Shown here: in pieces, positions 56,289 through 64,000 of the stretch
How the letters are laid out: every line of letters begins with the position of its first letter
Position numbering within the stretch: the stretch's first letter is position 1
Origin: Aquabacterium sp. A3
GTDB lineage: Bacteria; Pseudomonadota; Gammaproteobacteria; Burkholderiales; Burkholderiaceae_C
DNA length: 64,000 bases
Assembly (NCBI RefSeq): GCF_038069945.1
Contig: NZ_JBBPEV010000007.1
Span: forward strand, 1 to 64,000
Direction of reading: 5' to 3'
The notes under the pieces: model-generated
Told to the model about the DNA's origin: nothing
The model's database searches: none
What the model saw: the letters and a program-made list of their open reading frames with translations, nothing else
Position numbers and translations under genes: made by a program

Positions 56289-56361
56289 TGACGTGCAGGG
56301 GCCTTGGCGGTGCAGCGCGCTTCTTGCTTAAGATGCGTGGTCACAGACACGAGCCTGCACC

Positions 56362-56817
56362 ATGCGACTGAATCGCTTCACCGACATCGGCCTTCGTTCG
56401 CTGATGTACCTGGCCACCCAGAGCCGGGCCGAGCCCATCACCGTGGGTGAGCTGGCCCAGCAGCTCAACGTCTCGCGTTCTCACATGGTGAAGGTGGTGC
56501 ACCGGCTGGGCCAGTTGGGCTGGGTGCTCACCCAGCGTGGGCAAGGTGGCGGGCTGTGGCTGGCCGAATCGGCCCTGCACGTGGGCCTGGGCCAGGTGGT
56601 GCGGGTGCTGGAAGACGAGGACTTTCCGGTGGATTGCTCCGAGCCGGCCTGCCCCCTGGACGGCCATTGCGTGCTGCAGGGTGCGCTGGACCGCGCCATG
56701 CAGGCCTTTCATGCCGAGCTGGACAAGCTCACCCTGGGCACGGTCAACCACCGCCGCACCACCACCATCCTGATGCAGCTGCAGCGCAATTACCGTCGCG
56801 AGCGCGAGGCGGGCTGA
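56362..56817 (+). CDS. nsrR: Nitric-oxide-sensing repressor NsrR (Rrf2 family)
   Basis: 151 aa. An Rrf2 winged helix (MRLNRFTDIGLRSLMYLATQ, then LNVSRSHMVKVVHRLGQLGW) is followed by the iron-sulfur cysteines C92, C97 and C103 in DCSEPACPLDGHCVL. The C-x4-C-x5-C spacing and the SRSHMVKVVHRL sequence match NsrR rather than IscR. NO disrupts the cluster and releases repression of NO-defence genes. Divergent from the flavoprotein-cytochrome-globin operon. Its 3' end overlaps the convergent ccmH-type gene by 28 bases. Confidence 0.9.
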   Translation: MRLNRFTDIGLRSLMYLATQSRAEPITVGELAQQLNVSRSHMVKVVHRLGQLGWVLTQRGQGGGLWLAESALHVGLGQVVRVLEDEDFPVDCSEPACPLDGHCVLQGALDRAMQAFHAELDKLTLGTVNHRRTTTILMQLQRNYRREREAG

Positions 56818-57743
56818 TCAGGCGCAGGCTGGCGGGCCAGGCGGCGTCGGGCTTCGTGCAGGCCCGGGCCCAGTTGGGTGGCCCAGTGGGCCGACGCCGA
56901 GGGGGGGGCCACGGCCAGGGCGCGCTCCCAGGTCTGCACGGCCGGTCCAAAATCCCCGCGCTGAAAATGCACCAGGCCCATCAAGGCCAGGGCCTTGACG
57001 TTGTCGGGCTCGCGCGCCAGGGCCTGGGCGATCAGTTGCGCGGGTTCGCCGTCCAGCCGGCGCTGGCGGGTCACGGCCAGGGCATCGGCCAGGTCCAGCA
57101 GCCAGGCGGTGCGTGTTGGCGCCAGCGTGGTGGCCCGCCGCAAGGAGTCCACCGCCCGTGCGTGCTGACCATGCATCACCTGCATGCGGCCCATCATGGC
57201 CCAGTGCTCGGCGTCGCGGGCCTGGGCCGCGGGCTCGTCTGCGGCGATGGACCAGGCTTCGGTGCGCCCCAACTGCCCGTAGAGCACCGCGCTCAGGCCC
57301 GCCACGAACAGCAGCATGAGCGCCCACGTGCGCCAGCCGGGCGCCGTCTCACTGGCCGGGGCTTGGGGCGGCACCTCGATGCGCTCGTTGCTCAGGCGCG
57401 CCCTGCGGCGCAGCACCGCCCACAGCCCCAGCAGGCCGGCACCGGCCAGCACCCCCGGGCCCAGCCACAGCGCGCTGGTGCGTGCGTCCAGCGGGGGGCG
57501 GTACAGGATGAAGTCGCCATAGCGGGCGGTCATGAACTGCCGGACCTCGTCGTCGCTGTGGCCCGACAGGACCTGCTCGTGGATCTGCTGGCGCAGGTCC
57601 AGCGCCAGTGGCGCCTGGGAGTCGGCGATGCTCTGGTTCTGGCAGACCAGGCAGCGCAGCTCGGTGGCCAGGGCCCGGATGCGGGCCTCCTGGTCGGGGG
57701 TCAGGGTGGCGGTGAGGGCCGGCGTGGGGTGGGGTGTGCTCAT
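56790..57743 (-). CDS. ccmH: CcmH/CcmI-type fusion: apocytochrome thiol reductase plus TPR domain
   Basis: 317 aa, last gene of the ccm cluster. Residues 1-90 are the CcmH domain with the redox pair in ELRCLVCQNQSIADS. A membrane segment (LWLGPGVLAGAGLLGLWAVL), a basic loop and a second segment (ALMLLFVAGLSAVLYGQL) lead to a TPR domain (170-300) like the periplasmic part of CcmI. No signal peptide precedes the CcmH part, unusual for a periplasmic domain; the basic loop after the first segment suggests that the N-terminus itself is exported. Start overlaps ccmG (ATGA). Presents reduced apocytochromes for haem attachment. Confidence 0.88.
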   Translation of the reverse strand: MSTPHPTPALTATLTPDQEARIRALATELRCLVCQNQSIADSQAPLALDLRQQIHEQVLSGHSDDEVRQFMTARYGDFILYRPPLDARTSALWLGPGVLAGAGLLGLWAVLRRRARLSNERIEVPPQAPASETAPGWRTWALMLLFVAGLSAVLYGQLGRTEAWSIAADEPAAQARDAEHWAMMGRMQVMHGQHARAVDSLRRATTLAPTRTAWLLDLADALAVTRQRRLDGEPAQLIAQALAREPDNVKALALMGLVHFQRGDFGPAVQTWERALAVAPPSASAHWATQLGPGLHEARRRLARQPAPDQPASRSRR

Positions 57744-58276
57744 GCCGGGGGCTGGCCTTCCAGGGTCTTGAGCAAGGGCTCGATCTGATCGCGCACCACC
57801 TGCGGGGTCAGCGGGCCCACGTGCTTGAGGCGCACCCGCCCCGCGCGGTCGATGACGAAGGTTTCCGGCACGCCATAGACCCCCAGGTCGATGCCCACGC
57901 GCCCGCTGGCGTCGACGGCCGAATCCACGTAAGGATTGCCATGGCGCGCCAGCCACGAGCGGGCGGCGTCGGGCGTGTCCTTGTAGTTCAGGCCCAGCAC
58001 CGGCGTGGTGTAGCGTCGGGCCAGGTCCATGAGCACGGGGTGCTCGTCGCGGCAGGCGCCACACCACGAGGCCCACACATTGAGCACCACCACCCTGCCT
58101 GCCAGGCTGTGGTGGTCGATCGTCTGGCCTGCATGGGCCAGGCTGGGCAGGCTGAAGGCCGGCAGCGGGCGGTCGATGAGTGGCGAGGGCAGCAGCCTGG
58201 GCTGGCGCTGCAGGCTCAGGCTCAGCAGGCCGCCCAGCAAGGCCAGCACGATCAGCGGCAGCGTGAAGCGCCTCAT
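57740..58276 (-). CDS. ccmG: Thiol:disulfide interchange protein CcmG/DsbE
   Basis: 178 aa membrane-anchored thioredoxin that reduces apocytochrome cysteines or CcmH. N-terminal anchor [20 protein letters not shown], then a thioredoxin fold with VLNVWASWCGACRDEHPVLM. The active site is WCGAC where most CcmG proteins have WCPTC or WCVPC. The family Glu/acidic region (LNYKDTPDAARSWL) and cis-Pro in GVPETFVIDRAG are present. ATGA overlaps on both sides tie it to ccmF and ccmH. Confidence 0.93.
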   Translation of the reverse strand: MRRFTLPLIVLALLGGLLSLSLQRQPRLLPSPLIDRPLPAFSLPSLAHAGQTIDHHSLAGRVVVLNVWASWCGACRDEHPVLMDLARRYTTPVLGLNYKDTPDAARSWLARHGNPYVDSAVDASGRVGIDLGVYGVPETFVIDRAGRVRLKHVGPLTPQVVRDQIEPLLKTLEGQPPA

Positions 58277-60231
58277 GGGGCAGGCTCCGTGCTCGTTGGT
58301 GGCGGCGTGCCGCCGTGGGCGCGCCGATGACCCCGATACCGCCGATCGCTGGCGGCCAGCAGCCCCCCCAGGGCCATCAGCAGCCCGCCCAGCCACAAGC
58401 CGCCCATGAGCGGCTTGTGCTGCAGACGCATCAGCCAGCGCCCATCGGGCAGGGGTTCGCCCAGCGAGGCGTACAGGTCGCGCCCGAGCTGTCGGTCGAT
58501 CGCGGCCTCGGTCATCGGGGTGCGCTGAACCCGGTAAGTGCGCCGCTCGGGGTGCAGCACGACGGGCGGGGTCGGCAAGGTGGCGTCCAGGCGGCGCACT
58601 TCCAGCCGGGCTTGCACCGCGCTGTAGTTGGGGCCTTGCACCGGCTGCACGCCCACCAGGGTGAAGCGCCATGGGCCCACCTCGACATGCTCGCCAGGGG
58701 CCAGGGGGGCATCGCGTTCGAGCTCGTAGGTCTTGACCATGCTCACCGCCAGGGCGAACAGGGCCACGCCCAGGTGGGCGGTCCACATGCCCACCTGGGC
58801 GCGCCTCATTGCTTGCCGTTGTGCCCACGCCTCCAGCCCGACGCTCAACACGATCCAGCACGCCATGGTCAGCCCCAGGGTGCCCCGCAGTGCAATGTGG
58901 CCCTGCAGTGCACCCACCGCGATGGCCACGGCCAGTGACACGACCAGCGCGATCGCCCGTTGGCGCAGGGCCGGCCGATCGCAGCCCTGCTTCCAGCGCA
59001 GGGCCGGCGCCAGGGCCAGCACCGCGCCCAGGGCCAGCAGCAGCGGCAGCAGCACCGTCTCGAAGTAGGGGGGGCCCACCGAGATCTTGCCCGCGCCGAT
59101 GGCGTCCAGCCACAGCGGGTACACGGTGCCCAGCAGCACGGCGCCCATGGCCACCATCAGCAAGACGTTGTTGAGCAAGAGCGCGGCTTCGCGCGACCAC
59201 AGGCCCACGTCGCCACCGCCGCCCATGCGCGGTGCACGCCAGGCGTACAGGCCCAGAGCCACGCCCGTCAGCAGCATCAGAAAGACGAGGATGAACAGGC
59301 CGCGCTCGGGGTCGGTGGCGAAGGCATGCACCGACGACAGCACCCCCGAGCGGACCAGGAAGGTGCCCAGCAGCGACAGCGAGAAGGTGGTGATGGCCAG
59401 CAGCACCGTCCAGGCCTTGAAGCCGTTGCGTTTTTCGGTGACGGCCAGCGAGTGCATCAGCGCCGTGCCGGCCAGCCAGGGCATGAAGGAGGCGTTTTCG
59501 ACCGGGTCCCAGAACCACCAGCCCCCCCAGCCCAGCTCGGCATAGGCCCACCAGCTTCCCAGCAAGATGCCCATGCTCAGACAGGCCCAGGCCGTGGTGG
59601 TCCAGGGGCGGCTCCAGCGCGCCCACTGCGCGTCCAGCCGCCCGTCCAGCAAGGCGGCCACCGCGAACGCAAAGGCCACCGAAAAGCCCACGTAGCCCAT
59701 GTACAGCATGGGCGGGTGCAGCACCATGCCCGGGTCTTGCAGCAAGGGGTTGAGGTCGCGCCCGTCCGGTGGCGCCGGCAGTTGGCGCTCAAAGGGGTTG
59801 GAGGTGAACAACATGAACAGCACAAAACCCGCCGTGATCCAGCCCATCACCCCCAGCACACGCGCCACCAGCGCAGGCGGCAGGTGGCGACTGAAGGCGG
59901 CCACGGCCACCGCCCAGCCGGCCAGCATCAGCACCCACAGCAGCAGCGAGCCTTCATGGCCACCCCACACGGCGGCCACCCGGTAGGCCAGCGGCAAGGC
60001 GATGTTGGCGTGCTGTGCCACATAGGCCACTGAAAAGTCGCAGGTGATGAAGGCGTGGGTCAGGGCGGCGTAGGCCAGGGCCACCGCCACGGCCATCAGC
60101 ACGGTCAGCGGGCGCGCCAGGTGGGTCCAGCCGGTGGCGGGGTGCGCCGCGCCCCACATCGGCACGGTGCCCAGCAGCAGGGCCAGCGCCAGGGCGGCGA
60201 TGGCCATGAGGTGTCCCAGTTCGGGCGTCAT
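58273..60231 (-). CDS. ccmF: Cytochrome c maturation haem lyase subunit CcmF
   Basis: 652 aa integral membrane protein with about 14-15 hydrophobic segments. The WWD haem-binding domain is [20 protein letters not shown] near 230, with conserved His residues in [20 protein letters not shown] near 84 and [16 protein letters not shown] near 166. With CcmH/CcmG it attaches haem from holo-CcmE to apocytochromes. Full length for the family. Starts overlapping ccmE by four bases (ATGA). Confidence 0.96.
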   Translation of the reverse strand: MTPELGHLMAIAALALALLLGTVPMWGAAHPATGWTHLARPLTVLMAVAVALAYAALTHAFITCDFSVAYVAQHANIALPLAYRVAAVWGGHEGSLLLWVLMLAGWAVAVAAFSRHLPPALVARVLGVMGWITAGFVLFMLFTSNPFERQLPAPPDGRDLNPLLQDPGMVLHPPMLYMGYVGFSVAFAFAVAALLDGRLDAQWARWSRPWTTTAWACLSMGILLGSWWAYAELGWGGWWFWDPVENASFMPWLAGTALMHSLAVTEKRNGFKAWTVLLAITTFSLSLLGTFLVRSGVLSSVHAFATDPERGLFILVFLMLLTGVALGLYAWRAPRMGGGGDVGLWSREAALLLNNVLLMVAMGAVLLGTVYPLWLDAIGAGKISVGPPYFETVLLPLLLALGAVLALAPALRWKQGCDRPALRQRAIALVVSLAVAIAVGALQGHIALRGTLGLTMACWIVLSVGLEAWAQRQAMRRAQVGMWTAHLGVALFALAVSMVKTYELERDAPLAPGEHVEVGPWRFTLVGVQPVQGPNYSAVQARLEVRRLDATLPTPPVVLHPERRTYRVQRTPMTEAAIDRQLGRDLYASLGEPLPDGRWLMRLQHKPLMGGLWLGGLLMALGGLLAASDRRYRGHRRAHGGTPPPTSTEPAP

Positions 60232-60674
60232 GGCCGCGCCTCCGGGGCGGCGCGCGCCAGGGCCTCGGCGGCTTCGGGGGGCATGTAGTTCTCGTCGTGC
60301 TTGGCCAGCACCTCGTGCGCATGGAGCCGCCCGGCCGCATCGAGCCGGCCTTGCACCACCACGCCCTTGCCCTCTTGAAACAGGTCGGGCAACAGGCCTT
60401 CGTAGCGCACCGGCACGGTGTGGGCCATGTCGGTGATGGCAAAACGAACTTGCAGGCCGTCGCGCTGCACCGATCCGGCCTGCACCAGGCCGCCCAGGCG
60501 GAAGGTGCGGTGCAGGGGCGCTTCGTGCTGGCGAACCTGGGTGGGGGTGAAGAAGAACACCAGGTTGCTTTGAAAGGCGTTGAGCACCAGCGCCACGGCG
60601 CCGCAGACGGCCAGCACGATCAGCACAGCGACCATGAGCCGTGCGCGCCGGGGTGTCCAGACGGTGCCGCGCAT
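60228..60674 (-). CDS. ccmE: Periplasmic haem chaperone CcmE
   Basis: 148 aa. N-terminal anchor ([20 protein letters not shown]), an OB-fold domain with VFFFTPTQV and [12 protein letters not shown], and the haem-binding His in [14 protein letters not shown] near 126, which covalently holds haem before transfer to CcmF. Start at 60674, one base after the ccmD stop. Confidence 0.95.
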   Translation of the reverse strand: MRGTVWTPRRARLMVAVLIVLAVCGAVALVLNAFQSNLVFFFTPTQVRQHEAPLHRTFRLGGLVQAGSVQRDGLQVRFAITDMAHTVPVRYEGLLPDLFQEGKGVVVQGRLDAAGRLHAHEVLAKHDENYMPPEAAEALARAAPEARP

Positions 60675-60675
60675 G

Positions 60676-60834
60676 TCAGGCCTCCCGACGCCAGGCCCGC
60701 CGGTCCCGGCGGCGCACCAGCAGGGCCTCCAGCACCATGCCGGCCAGGCCCAGGCCCAGGCTGCCCCACACATACAGGCCTTTGCCATCCATGTGCACAA
60801 ACTGCGAAAGGCTGTTCCAGGGCAGTTCAGGCAT
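60676..60834 (-). CDS. ccmD: Haem exporter accessory peptide CcmD
   Basis: 52 aa. [20 protein letters not shown] is followed by one membrane helix and a basic tail ([12 protein letters not shown]), the exact layout of CcmD, which helps release holo-CcmE from CcmABC. The ATG at 60834 lies within the last bases of ccmC (8-base overlap). Longer upstream starts are not needed. Confidence 0.9.
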   Translation of the reverse strand: MPELPWNSLSQFVHMDGKGLYVWGSLGLGLAGMVLEALLVRRRDRRAWRREA

Positions 60835-61567
60835 GGTCGGGCTCCGACAAGGCCGGCATCCAGTGCCGATCACGTTCACGCTCGCCGATCAGGGCCAGGG
60901 TGCGCGTGAGCACCACGGCGATGGCATACAGCCAGCTTGCCAGGGTGCACAGCAGCAGGCCGCAGAGCATGGCCGGGTCCATGCGTGGGGCCGACGTGGC
61001 GGTGATGGTGGCGCCTTGGTGCAGCGTGTTCCACCACACCACCGAAAAATAGATGATGGGCACGTTGACCGCACCGACCATGGCCAGCAGCGCCCCGGCG
61101 TGGTCGCCCCGTTCGGGGTCGTCAAAGCCATCGAACAAGGACAGGCAGCCCAGGTAAAGGAACAGCAAGATGAGCTCGGACGTGAGGCGGGCATCCCACA
61201 CCCACCAGGTGCCCCAGGTGGGTTGGCCCCATAGGGCGCCGCTGAGCAGCGCGATGCCGGTGAACAGGGCGCCGGTGGGCGCCACCGCACGGGCCAGCAT
61301 GAAGGCCAGCCGCACCCGCCACACCCACCCGACGGCCGCCCAGAAGGCCATGACCAGGTACAAGAGCATCGACATCCAGGCTGCGGGCACGTGGATGTAG
61401 AGGATGCGGTAGGACTGGCCTTGCTGGGCGTCGGTGGGGGCCAGCACCAGCCCCACGGCCAGCCCGGCCAGTGCACTGACGAGGCACGCTGCCCACAGCC
61501 ACGGCAACCAGGGCCTGACCAGGGGCGCAAAGCGGGCGGGGGCGGCATAACGGGTCCAGTGGCGCAT
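60827..61567 (-). CDS. ccmC: Haem handling protein CcmC
   Basis: 246 aa with six membrane segments. The WWD domain [20 protein letters not shown] near 112 and conserved His residues in [11 protein letters not shown] near 57 and [12 protein letters not shown] near 180 bind haem and load it on CcmE. GGAGCACCCC precedes the ATG. Followed by overlapping ccmD. Confidence 0.96.
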   Translation of the reverse strand: MRHWTRYAAPARFAPLVRPWLPWLWAACLVSALAGLAVGLVLAPTDAQQGQSYRILYIHVPAAWMSMLLYLVMAFWAAVGWVWRVRLAFMLARAVAPTGALFTGIALLSGALWGQPTWGTWWVWDARLTSELILLFLYLGCLSLFDGFDDPERGDHAGALLAMVGAVNVPIIYFSVVWWNTLHQGATITATSAPRMDPAMLCGLLLCTLASWLYAIAVVLTRTLALIGERERDRHWMPALSEPDHA

Positions 61568-61579
61568 GGGGTGCTCCGG

Positions 61580-62260
61580 TCACTCGGTGGCCAGGCGCAG
61601 GGCCGCGCCCGTGCCCCATGGCGCGCCAGCCAGGGCCAGCAGCAAGAAGGCGCCCAGCAGGGACAGGTGCGCGCGCCCACTGCCGCCCTGCGCCGCCGCG
61701 TCCACCGCAGCGCTGCCAAACACCAGGGTGGGCACGGCCAGCGGCAGCACCATCAGCAAGGTGAGCATGCCCGGCTGGCGCGCGCCCAGGGCCAGGGCGG
61801 CCCCCACCCCGCCCAGCAGGCTCAGCACGGGCGTGCCCAGCGCCAGCGACCCCACCAGCACCAGCAGGGCCGCCGGCTCTTGCATCCCCAGGCTCAGCAC
61901 CAGCAGCGGTGCCACCAGCACCAGGGGCAGGCCATGTGCCAACCAGTGCATGGCCGCCTTGGTCAAGGCCAGCGCCGCCCAGGGGTGGCCGCTGTGGGCC
62001 CACTGCTCCAGGGTGCCATCGGCATGGTCCTGCTCGTACAGCCGTGGCAGCGACAGCACCGATGCCAGCAGGGCACACACCCACACCAGCCCGGGGGCGA
62101 GGTGGCGCAGCACCTGCGGGTCAGGGCCCAGCCCCAGGGGAAACAGGCTCACGGCCACCACCAGGAAGACCACGGGCAGCCCGGCCTGCCAGGGGCGGCG
62201 CATCCACAAGCGCAGTTCGCGCGTGGCCACGGCGCGCAGCGCCTCGGGGGTGGTGCTCAT
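61580..62260 (-). CDS. ccmB: Haem exporter membrane subunit CcmB
   Basis: 226 aa, six hydrophobic segments. LPRLYEQDHADGTLEQWAHS near 73 is the conserved CcmB loop that meets the ATPase. With CcmA and CcmC it forms the ABC complex that releases holo-CcmE. Start at 62260 overlaps the ccmA stop (ATGA). Confidence 0.94.
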   Translation of the reverse strand: MSTTPEALRAVATRELRLWMRRPWQAGLPVVFLVVAVSLFPLGLGPDPQVLRHLAPGLVWVCALLASVLSLPRLYEQDHADGTLEQWAHSGHPWAALALTKAAMHWLAHGLPLVLVAPLLVLSLGMQEPAALLVLVGSLALGTPVLSLLGGVGAALALGARQPGMLTLLMVLPLAVPTLVFGSAAVDAAAQGGSGRAHLSLLGAFLLLALAGAPWGTGAALRLATE

Positions 62261-62922
62261 GCCGCCTGCCCGTGCTGAGCCCCGTGGGCCCCTTGGGGCG
62301 AGAGGTGCAGGCGCCGCACCTGCGGCAGCAACGGCAGGGCCTGGTGGCTGCTCATCACGACGGCCCCCCCCCGCTCGAGGTGGGCTTGCCACCACCGCGT
62401 CAAGCCGTTCACGCCCTCGTCGTCCAGCGCGTCCAGGGGTTCATCGAGCAGCCACACGCCGGCGGTGGGGGCCAGCCACAGGCGGCACAGCGACACCCGC
62501 TTGCGTTGCCCCTGCGACAACCTGCGCACGGGCTGGTGGCCGTGGGCGGCCAGGCCCACCTCGTGCAGGGCCTGCTGCAGCCGCAGGGTGGACACCGGCC
62601 CATGGTGCAATCGCACCAGAAAGCCCAGCGCATCGAGCACGCTCAGGTCGGGGTGCAGCGCGTCCTGGTGGCCCAGGTACACGCAGGGCTGATGGCGGTG
62701 CACCTGACCGCGCGCGGGGCGCCCCACCCCGGCCAGCACCCGCAGCAGGGTGCTTTTGCCTTGCCCGTTGGCGCCGCTCAGCCACCACAGCTGCCCAGCC
62801 TCGACGCGCAGCGTCAGCCCGTCAAAGAGAGGGCGCCCGCCCCGTCGGCACGACAGGCCTTGCGCCTCCAGCAAGGGGGGCGTGCACAAGGCATGGGGCG
62901 GTTGATCGGACGGATCGGGCAT
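62257..62922 (-). CDS. ccmA: Haem exporter ATP-binding subunit CcmA
   Basis: 221 aa from ATG 62922. Walker A is LSGANGQGKSTLLRVLAG near 50, the signature is RRLSQGQRKRVSL near 133 and Walker B is GVWLLDEPLDALDDEG near 155, with an H-loop in VVMSSHQAL. First gene of the eight-gene ccm cluster; 94 bases separate it from the upstream NIT-ANTAR gene, so a promoter may lie in 62923-63016 although I see no strong hexamers. Confidence 0.95.
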   Translation of the reverse strand: MPDPSDQPPHALCTPPLLEAQGLSCRRGGRPLFDGLTLRVEAGQLWWLSGANGQGKSTLLRVLAGVGRPARGQVHRHQPCVYLGHQDALHPDLSVLDALGFLVRLHHGPVSTLRLQQALHEVGLAAHGHQPVRRLSQGQRKRVSLCRLWLAPTAGVWLLDEPLDALDDEGVNGLTRWWQAHLERGGAVVMSSHQALPLLPQVRRLHLSPQGAHGAQHGQAA

Positions 62923-63016
62923 GAGACGAGGGCGGTGGTCAGGGCCCCACCAAGGTCGGAGGGCCTTGGCCAGGAGCACCGCAATATGCGTGCCGCCCCC
63001 GCCTCGTCCAGCACGG

Positions 63017-64000
63017 TCAGGGGCGGTGCTGCCCCGCGAAGGCCAGGTCAGGCAGGGCCAGGGTGGCCTCGGCCACGTCGACGAGGCGCTTGTTGTGGTC
63101 CATGGCGGCCTTTTGCAAGGCGCGGTAGGCGGCCTCTTCGCTCAGGCCCAGACGCGACATCAGCGCCCCTTTGGCCCGCTCGATCACCTTGCGCTCGTTG
63201 AGGGCGCGCTTGGCCGACTCCAGCTCGGCTTCCATGCTGGCCAGCCGCGACGACTGGGCCTGCAGGAGCTCGACCATGGACGACACCGCCGCCGGATCGG
63301 GCGCATCGGCCACCGGGCTCAGCACGGGCGGCGCCAGGGGCGCACCGGGGCTGTTGAAGAAACGCTCGACGGCGTGCGTGTGGGCCGGTGGGTTGCGCTT
63401 GAGCTGGTTGAGCAGGTCTTCGGCGTTTTGCAGCTGCTGCTGCGAGGCCTGCAACTGCTGCGCGCAGGCCTGGCGCAGCATCTGCACCAGCTCGGCCTCG
63501 AGCGCCCACATGGCCTGGATGCGCTGGCTGGTCGCCTGGAACCAGGGCTCGGCCTGGGCGGCGTCCAGCCCACTGCGGGCACTGGCGCTGCACAGGGTGC
63601 GCCGCAGGCGCTCGATCTGCGCGGCCCCGGGCGTGAGCTGGGTGTGCTGCCAGCGCTCTGCCAGCGGCGCATCGGCAAATTCTTCAAACACGCTCAGGCT
63701 GCGCTCCTGGGCCTCGATGAGGTGCACGATGCGCTGCTGCTGGTCGTCCTGACGCTGCCCGGAGGCGAACAGCTGCCCCCCCAGGGCGCGCTCCTGGCCG
63801 GCCAGCTCCTTGCCCTGCACCAGGTGCACCAGTGCCACCAGCGGGCGCGAGACTTCGGGGTGCAGCGCCGCATCGGCCAGGTGAAAGATGAGCTCGACCT
63901 GGCTGCCAATCAGGCGGCTGAAGGCCACGATGCCGTCTTGTGCCGTGAGCTGTTGCTGATCGATGCGCTGACGCAGGCTGCTCAGCGCGTCCAGGTCCAG
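63017..64000 (-). CDS. nasR: NIT-ANTAR nitrate/nitrite-responsive antiterminator (partial, NasR-like)
   Basis: The frame is open from the right edge to 63017, at least 327 aa, and the true start lies outside. A nitrate- and nitrite-sensing NIT domain covers the visible N-terminal two thirds (VAFSRLIGSQVELIFHLADA, LVHLVQGKELAGQERALGGQ). The C-terminal ANTAR RNA-binding domain is KRALNERKVIERAKGALMSR followed by GLSEEAAYRALQKAAMDHN. NasR binds a two-hairpin leader RNA and lets transcription of nitrate/nitrite assimilation genes continue when nitrate is present. Its targets are probably to the right of the window. Confidence 0.88.
   Translation of the reverse strand: MDLDALSSLRQRIDQQQLTAQDGIVAFSRLIGSQVELIFHLADAALHPEVSRPLVALVHLVQGKELAGQERALGGQLFASGQRQDDQQQRIVHLIEAQERSLSVFEEFADAPLAERWQHTQLTPGAAQIERLRRTLCSASARSGLDAAQAEPWFQATSQRIQAMWALEAELVQMLRQACAQQLQASQQQLQNAEDLLNQLKRNPPAHTHAVERFFNSPGAPLAPPVLSPVADAPDPAAVSSMVELLQAQSSRLASMEAELESAKRALNERKVIERAKGALMSRLGLSEEAAYRALQKAAMDHNKRLVDVAEATLALPDLAFAGQHRP

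Overview
The window is GC-rich DNA with dense gene packing, ATGA/GTGA start-stop overlaps and convergent genes that overlap at their 3' ends. Gene content points to a betaproteobacterium of the order Burkholderiales, probably Comamonadaceae or a relative: 3-hydroxybutyrate dehydrogenase next to a DUF3734 patatin, an orphan TAXI-TRAP receptor, PEP-CTERM surface proteins, a System I cytochrome c maturation cluster and a NIT-ANTAR nitrate regulator. This assignment is inference from gene content; no rRNA or tRNA gene was seen.

Region 1 (1-13000) is a defence and mobile-element island. An IS5-type element end lies at the left edge. It is followed by a type I restriction-modification operon (hsdM, hsdS, hsdR) that carries three extra genes between hsdS and hsdR: a GIY-YIG/DUF4357 protein and an AAA ATPase plus TOPRIM pair resembling RloA/RloB or AbiL. 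Facing it are an HNH nuclease, a truncated sulfur-binding-domain-like fragment and a methyltransferase. Decayed toxin-antitoxin genes follow: two ParD-like antitoxins without ParE, and VapB with an internally deleted VapC. An unusual tautomerase-like/discoidin-like protein lies among them.

Region 2 (13000-33000) is chromosomal backbone: a chemoreceptor, bdhA and a patatin, a divergent hybrid kinase/response regulator pair with a TAXI receptor, and two PEP-CTERM proteins. Between the latter is a formaldehyde operon (frmR-frmA-fghA, then an FdhF/YdeP-type oxidoreductase and fdhD) that could take formaldehyde through formate to CO2. An aminotransferase and hchA with a divergent AraC regulator follow.

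Region 3 (32700-44600) starts with an AraC regulator divergent from a four-gene putative catabolic operon: FAD dehydrogenase, BASS transporter, FMN 2-hydroxyacid oxidase and ThDP 2-oxoacid decarboxylase-like enzyme. After it come a large fold-back repeat, an integrase remnant, an SDR/AraC pair and an amidase with its own AraC regulator.

Region 4 (45000-49600) holds yjdM, a methyltransferase, a CHAP hydrolase, a TetR/flavodoxin-fold reductase pair with a double operator, and a YghU-type glutathione transferase.

Region 5 (49700-64000) is the most coherent block. NsrR (a nitric-oxide-sensing repressor) is divergent from a six-gene operon: NirB-like flavoprotein fused to a membrane domain, undecahaem cytochrome c, Tll0287-type haem protein, small cytochrome c, single-domain globin and an EAL-like/HDOD protein. 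Next to it lies the complete ccmABCDEFGH set that would attach those haems, and a nitrate/nitrite-sensing antiterminator runs off the right edge. Together they suggest a nitrogen-oxide response and electron-transfer unit; this is inferred from context.
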